DNA from: Aliikangiella coralliicola | GTDB taxonomy: Bacteria; Pseudomonadota; Gammaproteobacteria; Enterobacterales; Kangiellaceae | DNA length: 64,000 nucleotides | NCBI RefSeq assembly: GCF_007004725.1 | Contig: NZ_ML660170.1 | Span: 273,162-337,161, forward strand | Direction of reading: 5' to 3' | In this document: one piece after another, positions 34,575 through 44,700 of the stretch | Numbering within the stretch: position 1 is the first letter of the stretch | Layout of the letters: every line of letters starts with the position of its first letter | Made by a program: the position numbers and the translations under genes | Notes under the pieces: model-generated | Told to the model about the DNA's origin: nothing | The model's database searches: none | What the model saw: only the letters and a program-made list of their open reading frames with translations

Positions 34575-36623
34575 TTAGTCTTCGTTTTGTCTTTCCACCA
34601 GCGTTAAAATATCATAGATAGCGACCGGCTCATCATTTTGATTAACCACTTCGACATCCCACACAACAACACCGGTGACATATTTATCATCTGGCTTTTT
34701 CGATTTTTTAATCTTACGTTTTACCGACAGCTTGACCTGAATGGTATCGCCGATCCCAACCGGTTCAACAAAGCGCAAGTTATCGATACCATAGTTTGCG
34801 ATCACCGGACCTTGTCCTGGGTCGACAAACATTCCCGCAGCCGCAGAGATCACAAAATAACCGTGCGCCACTCTTTTTTCGAAAAACGAATCCTTGGCCG
34901 CAATTTCGTCAAAATGTGCATAAAAATGATCGCCCGATAAGCAACCAAAATTAACAATATCAGCTTCAGTAACGGTTCGGCGGTGGGTCGTTAATGACTC
35001 ACCAATTTCTAGCTCTTCAAAATATTTTCTAAAGGGATGAACGCGATCGCGCTTAACATCTGCGCCACGGACATATTGGTTGGTAACGGCCATCAATGAC
35101 GTTGGTGAACCTTGAATCGCAGTACGTTGCATATAATGTTTAATTGCGCGAGATCCACCCAATTCTTCACCGCCACCGGCTCTGCCAGGGCCGCCATGCA
35201 CCAAACTGGCGAGTGGCGAACCATGACCGGTCGATTCTTTGGCGCAATTTCTATCAATCACTAGCATTCGACCATGGTGCGATGCCGTTCCTAAAATAAT
35301 ATCACGCGCATTTTCTCGACTTGCTGTGAACACCGAACCAGCGAGACTTCCTTTGCCCATTTTTGCCAGCTGGATTGCATCTTCAAGATTTTGATAAGGC
35401 ATCAAAGTACTCACCGGACCAAAAGCTTCGACTTCGTGAGAGGTTGTTTTAACGAGTGGTTCTTTACAATGTAACAGCGTCGGCGCCATAAACGCGCCCT
35501 TATCACCTTCAACGCCAACACATTGAAAATTATCCAGGCCGTTGAGTACAACTTCACTACTCTGCTTCAGTTGCTCAACCGCTGCTAATACATCTTCTCG
35601 CTGAGATTTGCCGACCAACGCGCCCATACGAACACCTTCTTGAGTAGGGTCGCCAATTACTGTGCCGGTAAGCCTTTTAATTAATGCTTCAGTCACGGCA
35701 TCAACTTTATCCTGGGGAACAATTGCGCGGCGAATAGCGGTACATTTCTGGCCCGCTTTAGTCGTCATTTCACGCGCAACTTCTTTGATATAAAGATCGA
35801 ATTCCGGATCTTCGACAGAAACATCCGGTGCAAGAATACAACAGTTCAAAGAATCTGCTTCCATCGTGAAGGGAACACTTTTCGCGATAATATTCGGGTG
35901 AACTCGCAACATTTGTCCGGTAGAAGCTGAACCGGTAAAAGTCACAATATCTTGTTCGGTTAAATGGTCAAACGTATCACCAACGCTTCCACAAATCAGT
36001 TGCACGCTGCCCTCAGGCAAAATCTTCGACTCGACAATGGCTTTAACCACAGCTTCAGTCAAATAACAGGTCACTGTCGCAGGTTTAACAATAACGGGAA
36101 CACCGGCAATTAAGCTGGGTGCAATTTTTTCTAACATGCCCCACACAGGGAAATTAAACGCGTTAATATGAACCGCAACACCTTCCTTCGAGGTGAGAAT
36201 ATGTTGACCGACAAATGTTCCCTGTTGTGACAATGGCTCAACATTCCCTTCGACCACAAAAGTATCATTATTTAATTCGCGTCTTGCGATACCTGAGTAG
36301 CTAAACATGGTTCCGATACCACCTTCGATATCAACCCACGAATCAGCTCTGGTAGCGCCGGTCATTGAAGAGATCCGGTAAAACTCCTCTTTACGATCTA
36401 ACAAATATTTTGCCAGAAATTTAATTCTTTCAGCTCGTTCGTGGATGGTTAATCGGCGTAACGCCGGTCCAGCGACCGTACGACCATAATTGAGGAATTG
36501 ATCGAAGCCGCTGGTCAAAGAACTTACTTCACCGATGAATGCATCGTTAACAGAATTAACCAGCGTGTCGGTACGACCGTCTCCACTACACCATTCACCA
36601 GCTAAATAACTTTGTATTTTCAT
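34575..36623 (-). CDS. paaZ: Phenylacetate-degradation bifunctional aldehyde dehydrogenase/hydrolase
   Basis: 682 residues, the usual fused length. Residues about 1-520 are an aldehyde dehydrogenase ('INAFNFPVWGMLEKIAPSL', catalytic-site 'TMEADSLNC' and Cys in 'KAGQKCTAIRRA'). Residues about 540-680 are a MaoC-like hotdog hydratase with 'GCLSGDHFYAHFDEIAAKD' and 'RVAHGYFVISAAAGMF' carrying the D and H. PaaZ opens the oxepin-CoA ring and oxidises the resulting aldehyde. ATG start at 36623. Two CCTGA...TCAGG palindromes lie upstream. The neighbours upstream on the same strand encode a 2-oxoacid dehydrogenase. Confidence 0.95.
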   Translation of the reverse strand: MKIQSYLAGEWCSGDGRTDTLVNSVNDAFIGEVSSLTSGFDQFLNYGRTVAGPALRRLTIHERAERIKFLAKYLLDRKEEFYRISSMTGATRADSWVDIEGGIGTMFSYSGIARRELNNDTFVVEGNVEPLSQQGTFVGQHILTSKEGVAVHINAFNFPVWGMLEKIAPSLIAGVPVIVKPATVTCYLTEAVVKAIVESKILPEGSVQLICGSVGDTFDHLTEQDIVTFTGSASTGQMLRVHPNIIAKSVPFTMEADSLNCCILAPDVSVEDPEFDLYIKEVAREMTTKAGQKCTAIRRAIVPQDKVDAVTEALIKRLTGTVIGDPTQEGVRMGALVGKSQREDVLAAVEQLKQSSEVVLNGLDNFQCVGVEGDKGAFMAPTLLHCKEPLVKTTSHEVEAFGPVSTLMPYQNLEDAIQLAKMGKGSLAGSVFTASRENARDIILGTASHHGRMLVIDRNCAKESTGHGSPLASLVHGGPGRAGGGEELGGSRAIKHYMQRTAIQGSPTSLMAVTNQYVRGADVKRDRVHPFRKYFEELEIGESLTTHRRTVTEADIVNFGCLSGDHFYAHFDEIAAKDSFFEKRVAHGYFVISAAAGMFVDPGQGPVIANYGIDNLRFVEPVGIGDTIQVKLSVKRKIKKSKKPDDKYVTGVVVWDVEVVNQNDEPVAIYDILTLVERQNED

Positions 36624-36644
36624 GTTTTATTCCTGAATAATTGT

Positions 36645-36667
36645 CCCTGAAAATTATTTTTTCAGGG
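36645..36667. promoter_or_regulatory. Palindrome upstream of paaZ (candidate operator)
   Basis: CCCTGAAAA (36645-36653) is mirrored by TTTTCAGGG (36659-36667) around five bases, 22 bases before the paaZ start. A shorter related palindrome, CCTGA-GT-TCAGG, lies at 36803-36814. Repetition of the CCTGA/TCAGG half-site suggests a regulator site, but a terminator of the upstream E1-E2 genes is also possible. Confidence 0.45.
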
Positions 36668-36852
36668 TTCATAACACAAGGGTTAAAATGCTAAGTTTGA
36701 GTTTTAAATAATTTTTAATAAACCGCCAAAGTTGAAATAAAAACCAGGGCTCAAATAAAAACTCAAGTCAAAATGAAATCGACGCCTGACACTATTAGAT
36801 AACCTGAGTTCAGGATAAATAACTAATACAGGCAAGACAATGATTGAAACTA

Positions 36853-38208
36853 TTACTGCCCCCAGTTTTCGATGATTTCAACGAATGCACTCAAAAAGAG
36901 ATTAGTCTGATGGGCATCTAAGGCGCGATGATCGATACTCAGCGAAACATAACACTTAGGTTTAATCACCATAGTATCAACACCGCTAACCGGCTCGACC
37001 ACAACTCTTTTTTCCAGCTTTCCGACACCTAAGATTGCCACCTGAGGTTGGTTAATGATAATTGGCGCGGCGAACAAGCTGCCACTCACACCGTGGTTTG
37101 AAATAGTAATCGTCCCGTTTCTCATATCCGCCGGTGTCAGTTTTCCATCTCTTGCTTTTTCGGTCTGCTTATTCAAGTTTTGTGCAATTTCAAACAGATT
37201 CATTTCCTGAACTTGTTCAACCACAGGTACGACTAATCCTGAATCACCTAGCGCTGTTCCAACGCCAATGTTGACGTCATTAAAAATCTCTAGCGAATCA
37301 TCATGGAACCTGGCATTAACTTGCGGAACCTGTTTAACTGCGGCAGCCATCGCTGACAGGAAATATGCTGTAAAAGTTAATTTAACGCCGAGCGCTTCAA
37401 ACTCTTTCTTATGCCATTTGCGATGCTCGATAATATTGGTCATATCCATTTCAAAAACACTGGTCACATGGGGGGAAGTATGTAATAAACTTTCTACCAT
37501 GTGACTGGCAATGGATTTGCGCATTTGCGAATGAGGTACCCTGGTTCCTTCTAGTGGACGACTTTCTCTGTTCGCAACGGTAGAATATGGTGAGGTGCCA
37601 GACGCAGTTTTTGCGGCAGGTGTGCCTGGACTGACTGTTGGCTGCTTCTCACTTTTTGTTGGCAAAACAACCGAACCTTCTGTTTTAGGTGCTGGCTTTG
37701 GCGTCGGATTTTTTAAGTAGGCAATGACATCGTCTCTAGTGACCCTGCCCCGCTTTCCAGTTCCACGAATATAGTCGATTGTCAGGTTATTTTCTCTCAG
37801 TAAACGCCTTACTGCGGGACTGATAAACTCTCGGGCACTTTGTTGTTCTGCATGTTCATGTGCGCCACCCGGCTCACCATCGGTTTCGTTAGTCGCAGAT
37901 TCCAGGTTAACGACGTTGTTTTCTTCGCCTTTATCTTGTTGCGGGCTGATCGAACCTGCACCAACTTCCGTTGTGATTTTTCCTAGCACCTGCTCGGTAA
38001 CAACATCATCGCCCACATTCGCGGAAAGACTCTGAATTTGACCGTTTTCCACAGCGCAAACTTCCATCACTACCTTGTCAGTTTCTAATTCTGCAACCGG
38101 ATCGCCTTCTTTTACCCGGTCTCCTTCTTTTACCAACCAGGTTGCAAGCGTGGCAGAAGTCCCTTCCAGTTGTCCTTCCGGTAGAACGATATCAACTACT
38201 TTACTCAT
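36853..38208 (-). CDS. 2-oxoacid dehydrogenase E2 (dihydrolipoamide acyltransferase)
   Basis: 451 residues. Lipoyl domain at about 1-80 with lipoylation lysine in 'ETDKVVMEV', a flexible linker, an E3/E1-binding domain at about 128-165 ('SPAVRRLLRENNL', 'GTGKRGRVTRDDV'), a second linker, and the catalytic domain at about 210-451. The active-site motif is 'DHRALDAHQ', keeping His and Asp, with Ala in place of the usual Gly. It carries acyl groups from the decarboxylating E1 to CoA. It lies 16 bases after the E1 gene, so the two form an operon; no E3 (lpd) gene is in the window. The acyl specificity (branched-chain, pyruvate, or aryl-type) cannot be read from the sequence. Confidence 0.9.
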   Translation of the reverse strand: MSKVVDIVLPEGQLEGTSATLATWLVKEGDRVKEGDPVAELETDKVVMEVCAVENGQIQSLSANVGDDVVTEQVLGKITTEVGAGSISPQQDKGEENNVVNLESATNETDGEPGGAHEHAEQQSAREFISPAVRRLLRENNLTIDYIRGTGKRGRVTRDDVIAYLKNPTPKPAPKTEGSVVLPTKSEKQPTVSPGTPAAKTASGTSPYSTVANRESRPLEGTRVPHSQMRKSIASHMVESLLHTSPHVTSVFEMDMTNIIEHRKWHKKEFEALGVKLTFTAYFLSAMAAAVKQVPQVNARFHDDSLEIFNDVNIGVGTALGDSGLVVPVVEQVQEMNLFEIAQNLNKQTEKARDGKLTPADMRNGTITISNHGVSGSLFAAPIIINQPQVAILGVGKLEKRVVVEPVSGVDTMVIKPKCYVSLSIDHRALDAHQTNLFLSAFVEIIENWGQ

Positions 38209-38224
38209 TAATAAACTCTCCGGG

Positions 38225-40327
38225 TTAAACTTCTAATAAGTCTTTCATTGCCGCTTGGATACGTTCCTGAGTCGGTACCGCAGCGTTGAGTAAGTGGATG
38301 TTGTGAGGATTTGGCGTATCAGGCATAGTCAGTCGTTCTATCGGTGCATCCAGATCGAAAAATGCCTCTTTTGCCAAGGTCGCGGATATTTCCGCGCCAA
38401 AACCTGCGGTCAGATTATCTTCGTGAACAATCAGACAACGGCCGGTCTTTTTAACTGACGCTAACACAGTTGCTTTGTCCCACGGTTGAATAGTGCGTAA
38501 ATCAATCACTTCAACACCATTGGCCAACTCTAGTGCTGCAGCCTCACAGCGTTCTACCATCGCCCCCCAGGTGACAACGGTCAGCTTATGTCCGACTGTC
38601 AGCGTGTTCGCCTTGCCAAAGGGAATGACATAATCGTCTCCCGGGTAGGGTCGTCTGGCCCAGCGGTTATCGAGTAAAGAACGATGTTCAAAGAATATAG
38701 TCGGGTTATTATCCCGCAGCGCGTAGCGCAATAGTCCAACCGCATCTTCGGCATTTGACGGCATCACGACTTGCCAACCTGTTTTATGTGCCCACTCTAC
38801 CTCATCGGACATTGAGTGCCAGGGATCGCCTCTGCCTGCAAACCCACCAGGGATCCGCACCACCATCGGAGAAGCAAACTGATTGTTTGTTCGCCAACGC
38901 ATGATTCCGGTATCTGTTATTTGCTCGGCGGCCGGTTCTGCATATTTTCTAAACTGTATTTCAGGAACCGGCATTAAACCAGCTAACGCCATACCCACTG
39001 AACGCCCAATAATTCCTTCCTCAGATAAGCTGGTATCAAAAACACGGTTATTACCATACTTCTGATTTAACCCAAGCGTCGCCGCATGGACGCCCCCTTT
39101 AGGACCAACATCTTCTCCAAATACTAGCACTTTAGGGTTAGTCTGCAATTCATAATCCAGCGTATTGCGAATCGCCGTGAGCATATTTAAACGCGGCCCT
39201 TGCGGCGCAGGTGTCTCGGTTACCGCCGGAAATTGATGATCGTCTGCATGTAATCCGCCACGGAGCTGAATTTCAGGATTATCGTAGTTATCTTTTTCTG
39301 CAAATACGTATCGCTTTAGCTTACTAATATCTGGCTCTGGCCTCGCTTTCGCTTTTTCAACTGCCTGTTCCACATCAGAATAAGCTTTCTCTTCCAGCGC
39401 GATCCATTGAGCCGTGGAAATGACGCCATATTCGTCCAGGTACTCTTTCAGTTTAGGTAGCGGATCTTTCGCCAGCTCTTCTGCGATCATTGCCTCAGGC
39501 TTATAGGTTTGTGTATCTTGAAAGGTGTGGCCGCATAGCCGTGGCACTTTTAGACGTAAAACGCAGGAACCTAAGCCCGCTCGCACAAAATCAACCGCTT
39601 CTTTCACTAACTTGGGCGCTTCTATCGGACAGGTGCCGTCGCCATCAACAATTTTAAGGTTTTTGTAAGCCGCAAGATTTGCAACCTGATCGCCTCCCGG
39701 CGTTTGCACCTCTTGTGGAACCGAAATGCCATAGCCGTTATCTTCAATGTAAAAAAGGTGTGGCAGGTTGTTGGTTGTTGATATATTCAATGCCGCCCAG
39801 AAGCCACTGGTTGACATGGAAGAATCGCCTCCCATTGATATACCGATTGCGCCCCTGTATCGCTCGTCTTTCAGCTCATCACGATGGTATAAAATCGACT
39901 GAGCCCAACCAGAAATTGGAGAGTATTGTGACCCAACCCCACCACACATAGGAAACAGCATGGCACCTTCCCGTTTTACATTGGGATAATTGCAGACCAC
40001 ACCGATATCTCTGCCATCACTATAACCACCAGATTTAGCCATGGGTGATGCAACCGCATCAACGATATCCAGACCCAATGACAACACAAAAGGCCTTGAG
40101 CGGTAATATCCAGTAGCACCATCGTGGGGATGGTTAAGTAATGAACCAATCAGAATTTGCGCTAAATCGTGCCCTCGGGCAGAAAATTGATTAAACACCA
40201 GTTTAGCCGGAACCAGTTTTTGCTCTTCAATATCATCCATCGCGCGCGACAGAAGCAAAGTATAGGCTACTTTCTCCCAGTCAAAGTGGGGGTTTGGGGA
40301 ATTAATGTCGATTGCTTCAACAGCCAT
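38225..40327 (-). CDS. 2-oxoacid dehydrogenase E1, fused alpha and beta subunits
   Basis: 700 residues from the ATG at 40327 with GAGG upstream; ATG and TTG codons slightly upstream are less likely. Residues about 1-340 are alpha-like: a ThDP motif 'GDSSMSTSGFWAALNISTTNN' ending with 'EDNGYGISVP'. Residues about 380-700 are beta-like: 'VLVFGEDVGPKGGVHAATLGL', 'RVFDTSLSEEGIIGRSVGMAL', 'MRWRTNNQFASPMVVRIPGG' and 'EDNLTAGFGAEI'. The fused layout and these motifs fit the branched-chain/2-oxoisovalerate-type E1. It precedes E2 and the phenylacetate genes, so a phenylpyruvate-to-phenylacetyl-CoA role is a possibility, but only a guess. Confidence 0.9.
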   Translation of the reverse strand: MAVEAIDINSPNPHFDWEKVAYTLLLSRAMDDIEEQKLVPAKLVFNQFSARGHDLAQILIGSLLNHPHDGATGYYRSRPFVLSLGLDIVDAVASPMAKSGGYSDGRDIGVVCNYPNVKREGAMLFPMCGGVGSQYSPISGWAQSILYHRDELKDERYRGAIGISMGGDSSMSTSGFWAALNISTTNNLPHLFYIEDNGYGISVPQEVQTPGGDQVANLAAYKNLKIVDGDGTCPIEAPKLVKEAVDFVRAGLGSCVLRLKVPRLCGHTFQDTQTYKPEAMIAEELAKDPLPKLKEYLDEYGVISTAQWIALEEKAYSDVEQAVEKAKARPEPDISKLKRYVFAEKDNYDNPEIQLRGGLHADDHQFPAVTETPAPQGPRLNMLTAIRNTLDYELQTNPKVLVFGEDVGPKGGVHAATLGLNQKYGNNRVFDTSLSEEGIIGRSVGMALAGLMPVPEIQFRKYAEPAAEQITDTGIMRWRTNNQFASPMVVRIPGGFAGRGDPWHSMSDEVEWAHKTGWQVVMPSNAEDAVGLLRYALRDNNPTIFFEHRSLLDNRWARRPYPGDDYVIPFGKANTLTVGHKLTVVTWGAMVERCEAAALELANGVEVIDLRTIQPWDKATVLASVKKTGRCLIVHEDNLTAGFGAEISATLAKEAFFDLDAPIERLTMPDTPNPHNIHLLNAAVPTQERIQAAMKDLLEV

Positions 40328-40673
40328 TATTACCATCCTCAAAAGATAATTAAATCACCGCCTATGGCTATATTTTATACAATATAAACCAACAGCTAGG
40401 TCTTTTTTTGAACACCTGAAATTGATGGTATTTATTATAAGATAAGTTAAATTGTCTTTTCAACGATATAATTGCAGCTGCAACCGTCAATCTGCGAGTT
40501 CAACAAAAGATACTGTCAGCCGAGCCTGAGATCCCGCTACAAAACAGACACCAAGAACTGGAAAATACAAGTGAGTAAAGTCGGAACGACTCAAATATAA
40601 AGCGATTAACCTTCGTGTATTTTAGAAATACGATACTCGCTCCAGAACGGAAATAAGCAAAGGAAGCCGTGAT
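40328..40673. other. 346-bp intergenic region, no gene seen
   Basis: It lies upstream of the E1 gene and downstream of the leftward mtfA-like gene, so it carries the E1-E2 promoter and perhaps the mtfA 3' end. I see no strong hairpin, repeat or ORF worth calling. Confidence 0.4.
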
Positions 40674-41495
40674 CTACTGCCAGTCCGATGGACTAACCTG
40701 GTAGAAACCTTTTAACTGATTATATAACTGAGGATGGCGTGAAAACATCAACTGAGGTTGTTCAAAAAAGACTTCGCTTGCAACAGCGAAAAACTCGGCG
40801 GGATTAGTCGCGCCATAGTGGTCTAACAAAGAATCTTCTTGCTTTAAGGCCTGCTGACGCAGTTTTTCAAACTCATCGGAAAGCACCTTAGACCAGCAGT
40901 CGCGGTTATTATGCCGTAAAAAAGGCGCACCGTTAGCGGCCCCCGTTTCCTGGTCCAGTTGGTGAGCAAACTCATGTATGACAACATTCTGACCGTCCAG
41001 ATAATCTTTCGCGCCTTCGTGCGCGTCCTTCCATGAGAGTATCACTTTCCCCAGCTCCCATGACTCACCGCTCAGCACTCGATGCTGGCTTTGTAACACA
41101 CCTGCGGCGTCAACCCCCTGGTGGTTGGTGATAAAAGCCGCAGGGTACACGTAAATAGATTGTAACTTTGGGTAATAATCGGTTTTCCTGTTCAGTAACA
41201 GCAGGCAGGCCTGAGAAGCGATTGTTACTCTTATTTCATCGTTAATTTCAATTCCCTCAAAACCATAAAAACGCTTTTCCGCCAAAAACACCAAAATATG
41301 CTGCTTTAACTGTAACTGAAGATGAGCAGGCATTCGGTAAAAGTAAGGAACGTTTTTTCGAAGAATACTACGCCAGGATTTAGGAAAGGGTTGCGATTTG
41401 ATTTTCTTTCTCTGATATTCTCGCCATTTAGGTTTAAATACGATATATCCAATTAAAGATAATGTAATAGCACTAATAACAATGATAGGAAACAT
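40674..41495 (-). CDS. mtfA: MtfA-like zinc peptidase with N-terminal membrane anchor
   Basis: 273 residues from the ATG at 41495. The zinc motif 'VIHEFAHQLDQETG' (HExxH) and the downstream third ligand in 'PAEFFAVASEVFFEQP' match the MtfA/DUF980 gluzincin family. In E. coli MtfA is a cytosolic peptidase that binds the glucose repressor Mlc. Here about 20 hydrophobic residues at the N-terminus form a membrane helix not present in the enteric enzyme, implying membrane attachment. It stands alone, divergent from the large adenylation-domain gene. Confidence 0.88.
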   Translation of the reverse strand: MFPIIVISAITLSLIGYIVFKPKWREYQRKKIKSQPFPKSWRSILRKNVPYFYRMPAHLQLQLKQHILVFLAEKRFYGFEGIEINDEIRVTIASQACLLLLNRKTDYYPKLQSIYVYPAAFITNHQGVDAAGVLQSQHRVLSGESWELGKVILSWKDAHEGAKDYLDGQNVVIHEFAHQLDQETGAANGAPFLRHNNRDCWSKVLSDEFEKLRQQALKQEDSLLDHYGATNPAEFFAVASEVFFEQPQLMFSRHPQLYNQLKGFYQVSPSDWQ

Positions 41496-41683
41496 AAAAA
41501 GAATTCTAACTCCCAACAATCAACACTCTCTTCATTGTGCTGATCTGCAGGAATTCAAGTCAATTCGATTAATTCTAATGTCTATATTTGAGATTTTTTT
41601 GTCAATAAGGCATACAATTAAGGAGGGAGTTCATTCAAGTAATGCTCTCTTTGCCCAAAGTTTTTAGTTGAGTTTATTCGTCT

Positions 41684-41718
41684 CATTATTGTTTAAACAT
41701 TAACACTCAACAATAATG
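41684..41718. promoter_or_regulatory. 10-bp inverted repeat in front of the NRPS-like gene (candidate operator)
   Basis: CATTATTGTT (41684-41693) and AACAATAATG (41709-41718) are perfect mirror images with a 15-base spacer, ending 47 bases before the GTG start. The arms also overlap the palindrome GTTTAAAC. A candidate -35 TTGAGA (41588-41593) and -10 TACAAT (41613-41618) with a long 19-base spacer lie about 65 bases further upstream. It is a good place for a repressor site or an mRNA hairpin. Confidence 0.45.
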
Positions 41719-41765
41719 TAACAAAAGTGATTCACAAACGTCTAATGCTACCAAGGAACTAAATA

Positions 41766-44700
41766 GTGCAAAAGAAAATGGAATCAAGGCAACAAGTTTT
41801 CGGCCATTCCGATCAATTAAAAACAAAAAAATTAGCGTCAGAGAAGGTAGAAGCAACTTGCTTAAATAGCGAAAGCGCATTACCAGCCGATAACAGCGCA
41901 AATCAGGCCGCTTCTGCTTGTTTAAGTGACTGTGACTTACAACTACCCTACTCGCACTTAAAAACGCCAGGTACACCTTATCAGCAAGCTTGTGTCCAAT
42001 TTAATCTTGATGGCACGCAACTTAGCCCATTGGGAAGTGAGCAACAGCAACAAAGTGGTGACCAATGGAGTTTATTAGTTGCGGCAGTTGGTTTTATTAT
42101 TTCTAAATATTCCGGCCAGTCACAACTTCCACTCTGTCTTAAACTTGATACCAATTGGATCAAACTACCTGACCATGAATATTTATTAGATTTTAATGCT
42201 GACGAATTATTTGAATCCGTTAGAAAATCTATAAAAGCACAATGTGAAAAGGTACAACGGGATTTCTCACCAGGTCAGCCAAGTTTTGCAGAAAATGAAT
42301 TAACTAGCCCATTGCGGTTAATCTGCCACGATATAGCGCAAGAAAATATTAGTGTACAAGAATGGACCGAGCAAACCCGGCAGCATTTATCGCAACAAGA
42401 TGAATACAATGACCTATGTATCACCATCGTTAAAAAACAAGATTCTCTATCTGTTGCGCTGATTTTCAACGAACAGATTTTTCATTTGAAAACTTTAGAG
42501 TCTATGGCGGGTAACTTGCGTTCACTGATTATCCAAACGCCGAAATTAGTCGACCGGGCGATAAGCAAAATAGACTTTCTTTCCGAAAGTGAGAAAAATT
42601 GGTTAAATACCTTTGGCGACGGTGGTCAATGTCAATACCCGCAAACGCCATTACATTTTGAAATTGAGAAACTCGCACTAAACCAACCTTCCCATCCGGC
42701 AATTAAGTATGAAAACAAAACGCTGAGTTACTCTGAGCTCAATGCTAACGCGAATCAACTTGCACATTACCTGATTGAGCGAGGAATCAAACCTGGGAGT
42801 CGAATTCTGGTTTTTGTCGAACCTGGATTTGAAATCGCGATTAGCTTACTGGCTATCTTAAAATATAATTGCACTTACGTTCCGCTCGATCCATCGTTTC
42901 CCAAAAACCGTCTTAAAACAATTATCGACGACATTTGTCCATCAATCGCAATCACTCAATCTCATCTTATGGAGTTATTGGATTTCGACAAAAAGAAAAC
43001 CATTGCGATTGACAAAATCTCACAACAACTTTCTGAGCAACCGACAGAAAACTTTAAATTAGACTATGATCTGAAACAAACGGCCTACATTTATTACACC
43101 TCCGGCACCACGGGCAAACCAAAAGGTATATTAGCGAACCACTATAACTTGATTAACTATATTCGTTCCGCCCAGGAAAAATATGCGATTAATAATCAAG
43201 ATATCATGGCTTCGTGTGCACGCTACACTTTTAGTATCAACATGTTCGAACTGATGTTTCCACTGTCTCACGGGGCGACATTACAGATCTTAAAACGAGA
43301 ACATATACTCAATGTCGAGCACATGGCCAAAACACTACAGGAAATTACTTTTCTGCATATGGGCCCTAGCTTACTTAAGTTATTACTCAATTTTGTTAAG
43401 TCCAACTATCAGGAATATAGCAGCTTCAAAAAGCTAAGACATCTGTCTTCAGGTGGCGATATGATTCCGCCGGAAGTTTTGCAGATAGCGCGGCAGTTGT
43501 TTCCTCATGCTGAACTTTTTGTTATTTATGGATGTAGCGAAATTAGTTGTATGGGTTGTACCTGGCCAGTGCCAACCGAAGGTGCTATTGAAAAAACTTT
43601 TGTGGGAAAACCTTTCAGCAATACTCATGTCATTGTACTTGATGATTATGATAAACCCGTGCCAATCGGTGTAACTGGAAATGTTTGTTTTGCCGGAGAC
43701 GGGATTGTGACCGGCTACTTAAACAACTTAAAGTTAACCCAGGAAAAATTTATCCAACACGATGGAAAACGATTTTATAGAACCGGTGACAGAGGCAAAA
43801 TTTCTTACCAAGGTCAGTTGGAATTGGTTGGTCGTTCTGATTTTCAAATTCAACTCAGAGGAATGCGCATCGAACCCGGTGAAATTGAATATCACGTTAA
43901 ACAGGTTGATGGAGTCCGAGATGCAATTGCGGCGTTAAAAGCTGTCGGCAATACAGACAAAACACTGGTTGCCTACTATGTAACAGAGCAAGGCGCAGAC
44001 ACCGACTCCAATAAGATTTCAGAAAAAATCAGAGAATATTTAAGAAATAATATTCCTGACTATATGGTGCCGAGTTTATTTGTTCGACTAGAGGCTTTGC
44101 CTTTAAACCATAACCTTAAAGTCGATCGTAATGCCCTTCCCGATCCAGGCGAGGTTGACCGCTCAGTCTCATCTTCATCTGGAACTAAACCGCAAACAGA
44201 TATTGAAAAACAACTTGCTAAAATATGGTGTGACGTCTTGCGCTTGAAAGATGTTTTTCTTGAAGATAACTTCCTTGATATCGGCGGAGACTCATTGCTC
44301 GCGGTTGATATGATTGCTCGAGTTAAATCAACGCTAGGCGTATCATTATACGGATTGGACGTTGCACGTGAGTGTCTGGGTGTATTAGCTAATATTTGTC
44401 AAACGGACAAACACCAGGAACAAGCGTCAGAACTACCAGTAAAAACCATAACGATAAATCCAACAGAATCTTTTTATTTTGGCGATGAAAAAAGTTTGTA
44501 CGGCACTTATCACCGCCCCGTTAAAAACGAATCAGGTGCGATAAACACGGCTGTTCTTATTTGTCCACCAGTTGGGCAAGAGCACGTCAGATGTAATTAC
44601 TTCCTTAAAAATATGGCAACAAAACTCGCCGCATCAGGACATCCTGTATTGCGTTTCGATTATTTTGGCTGCGGTGATTCTCTCGGTGTTGATTACCAGG

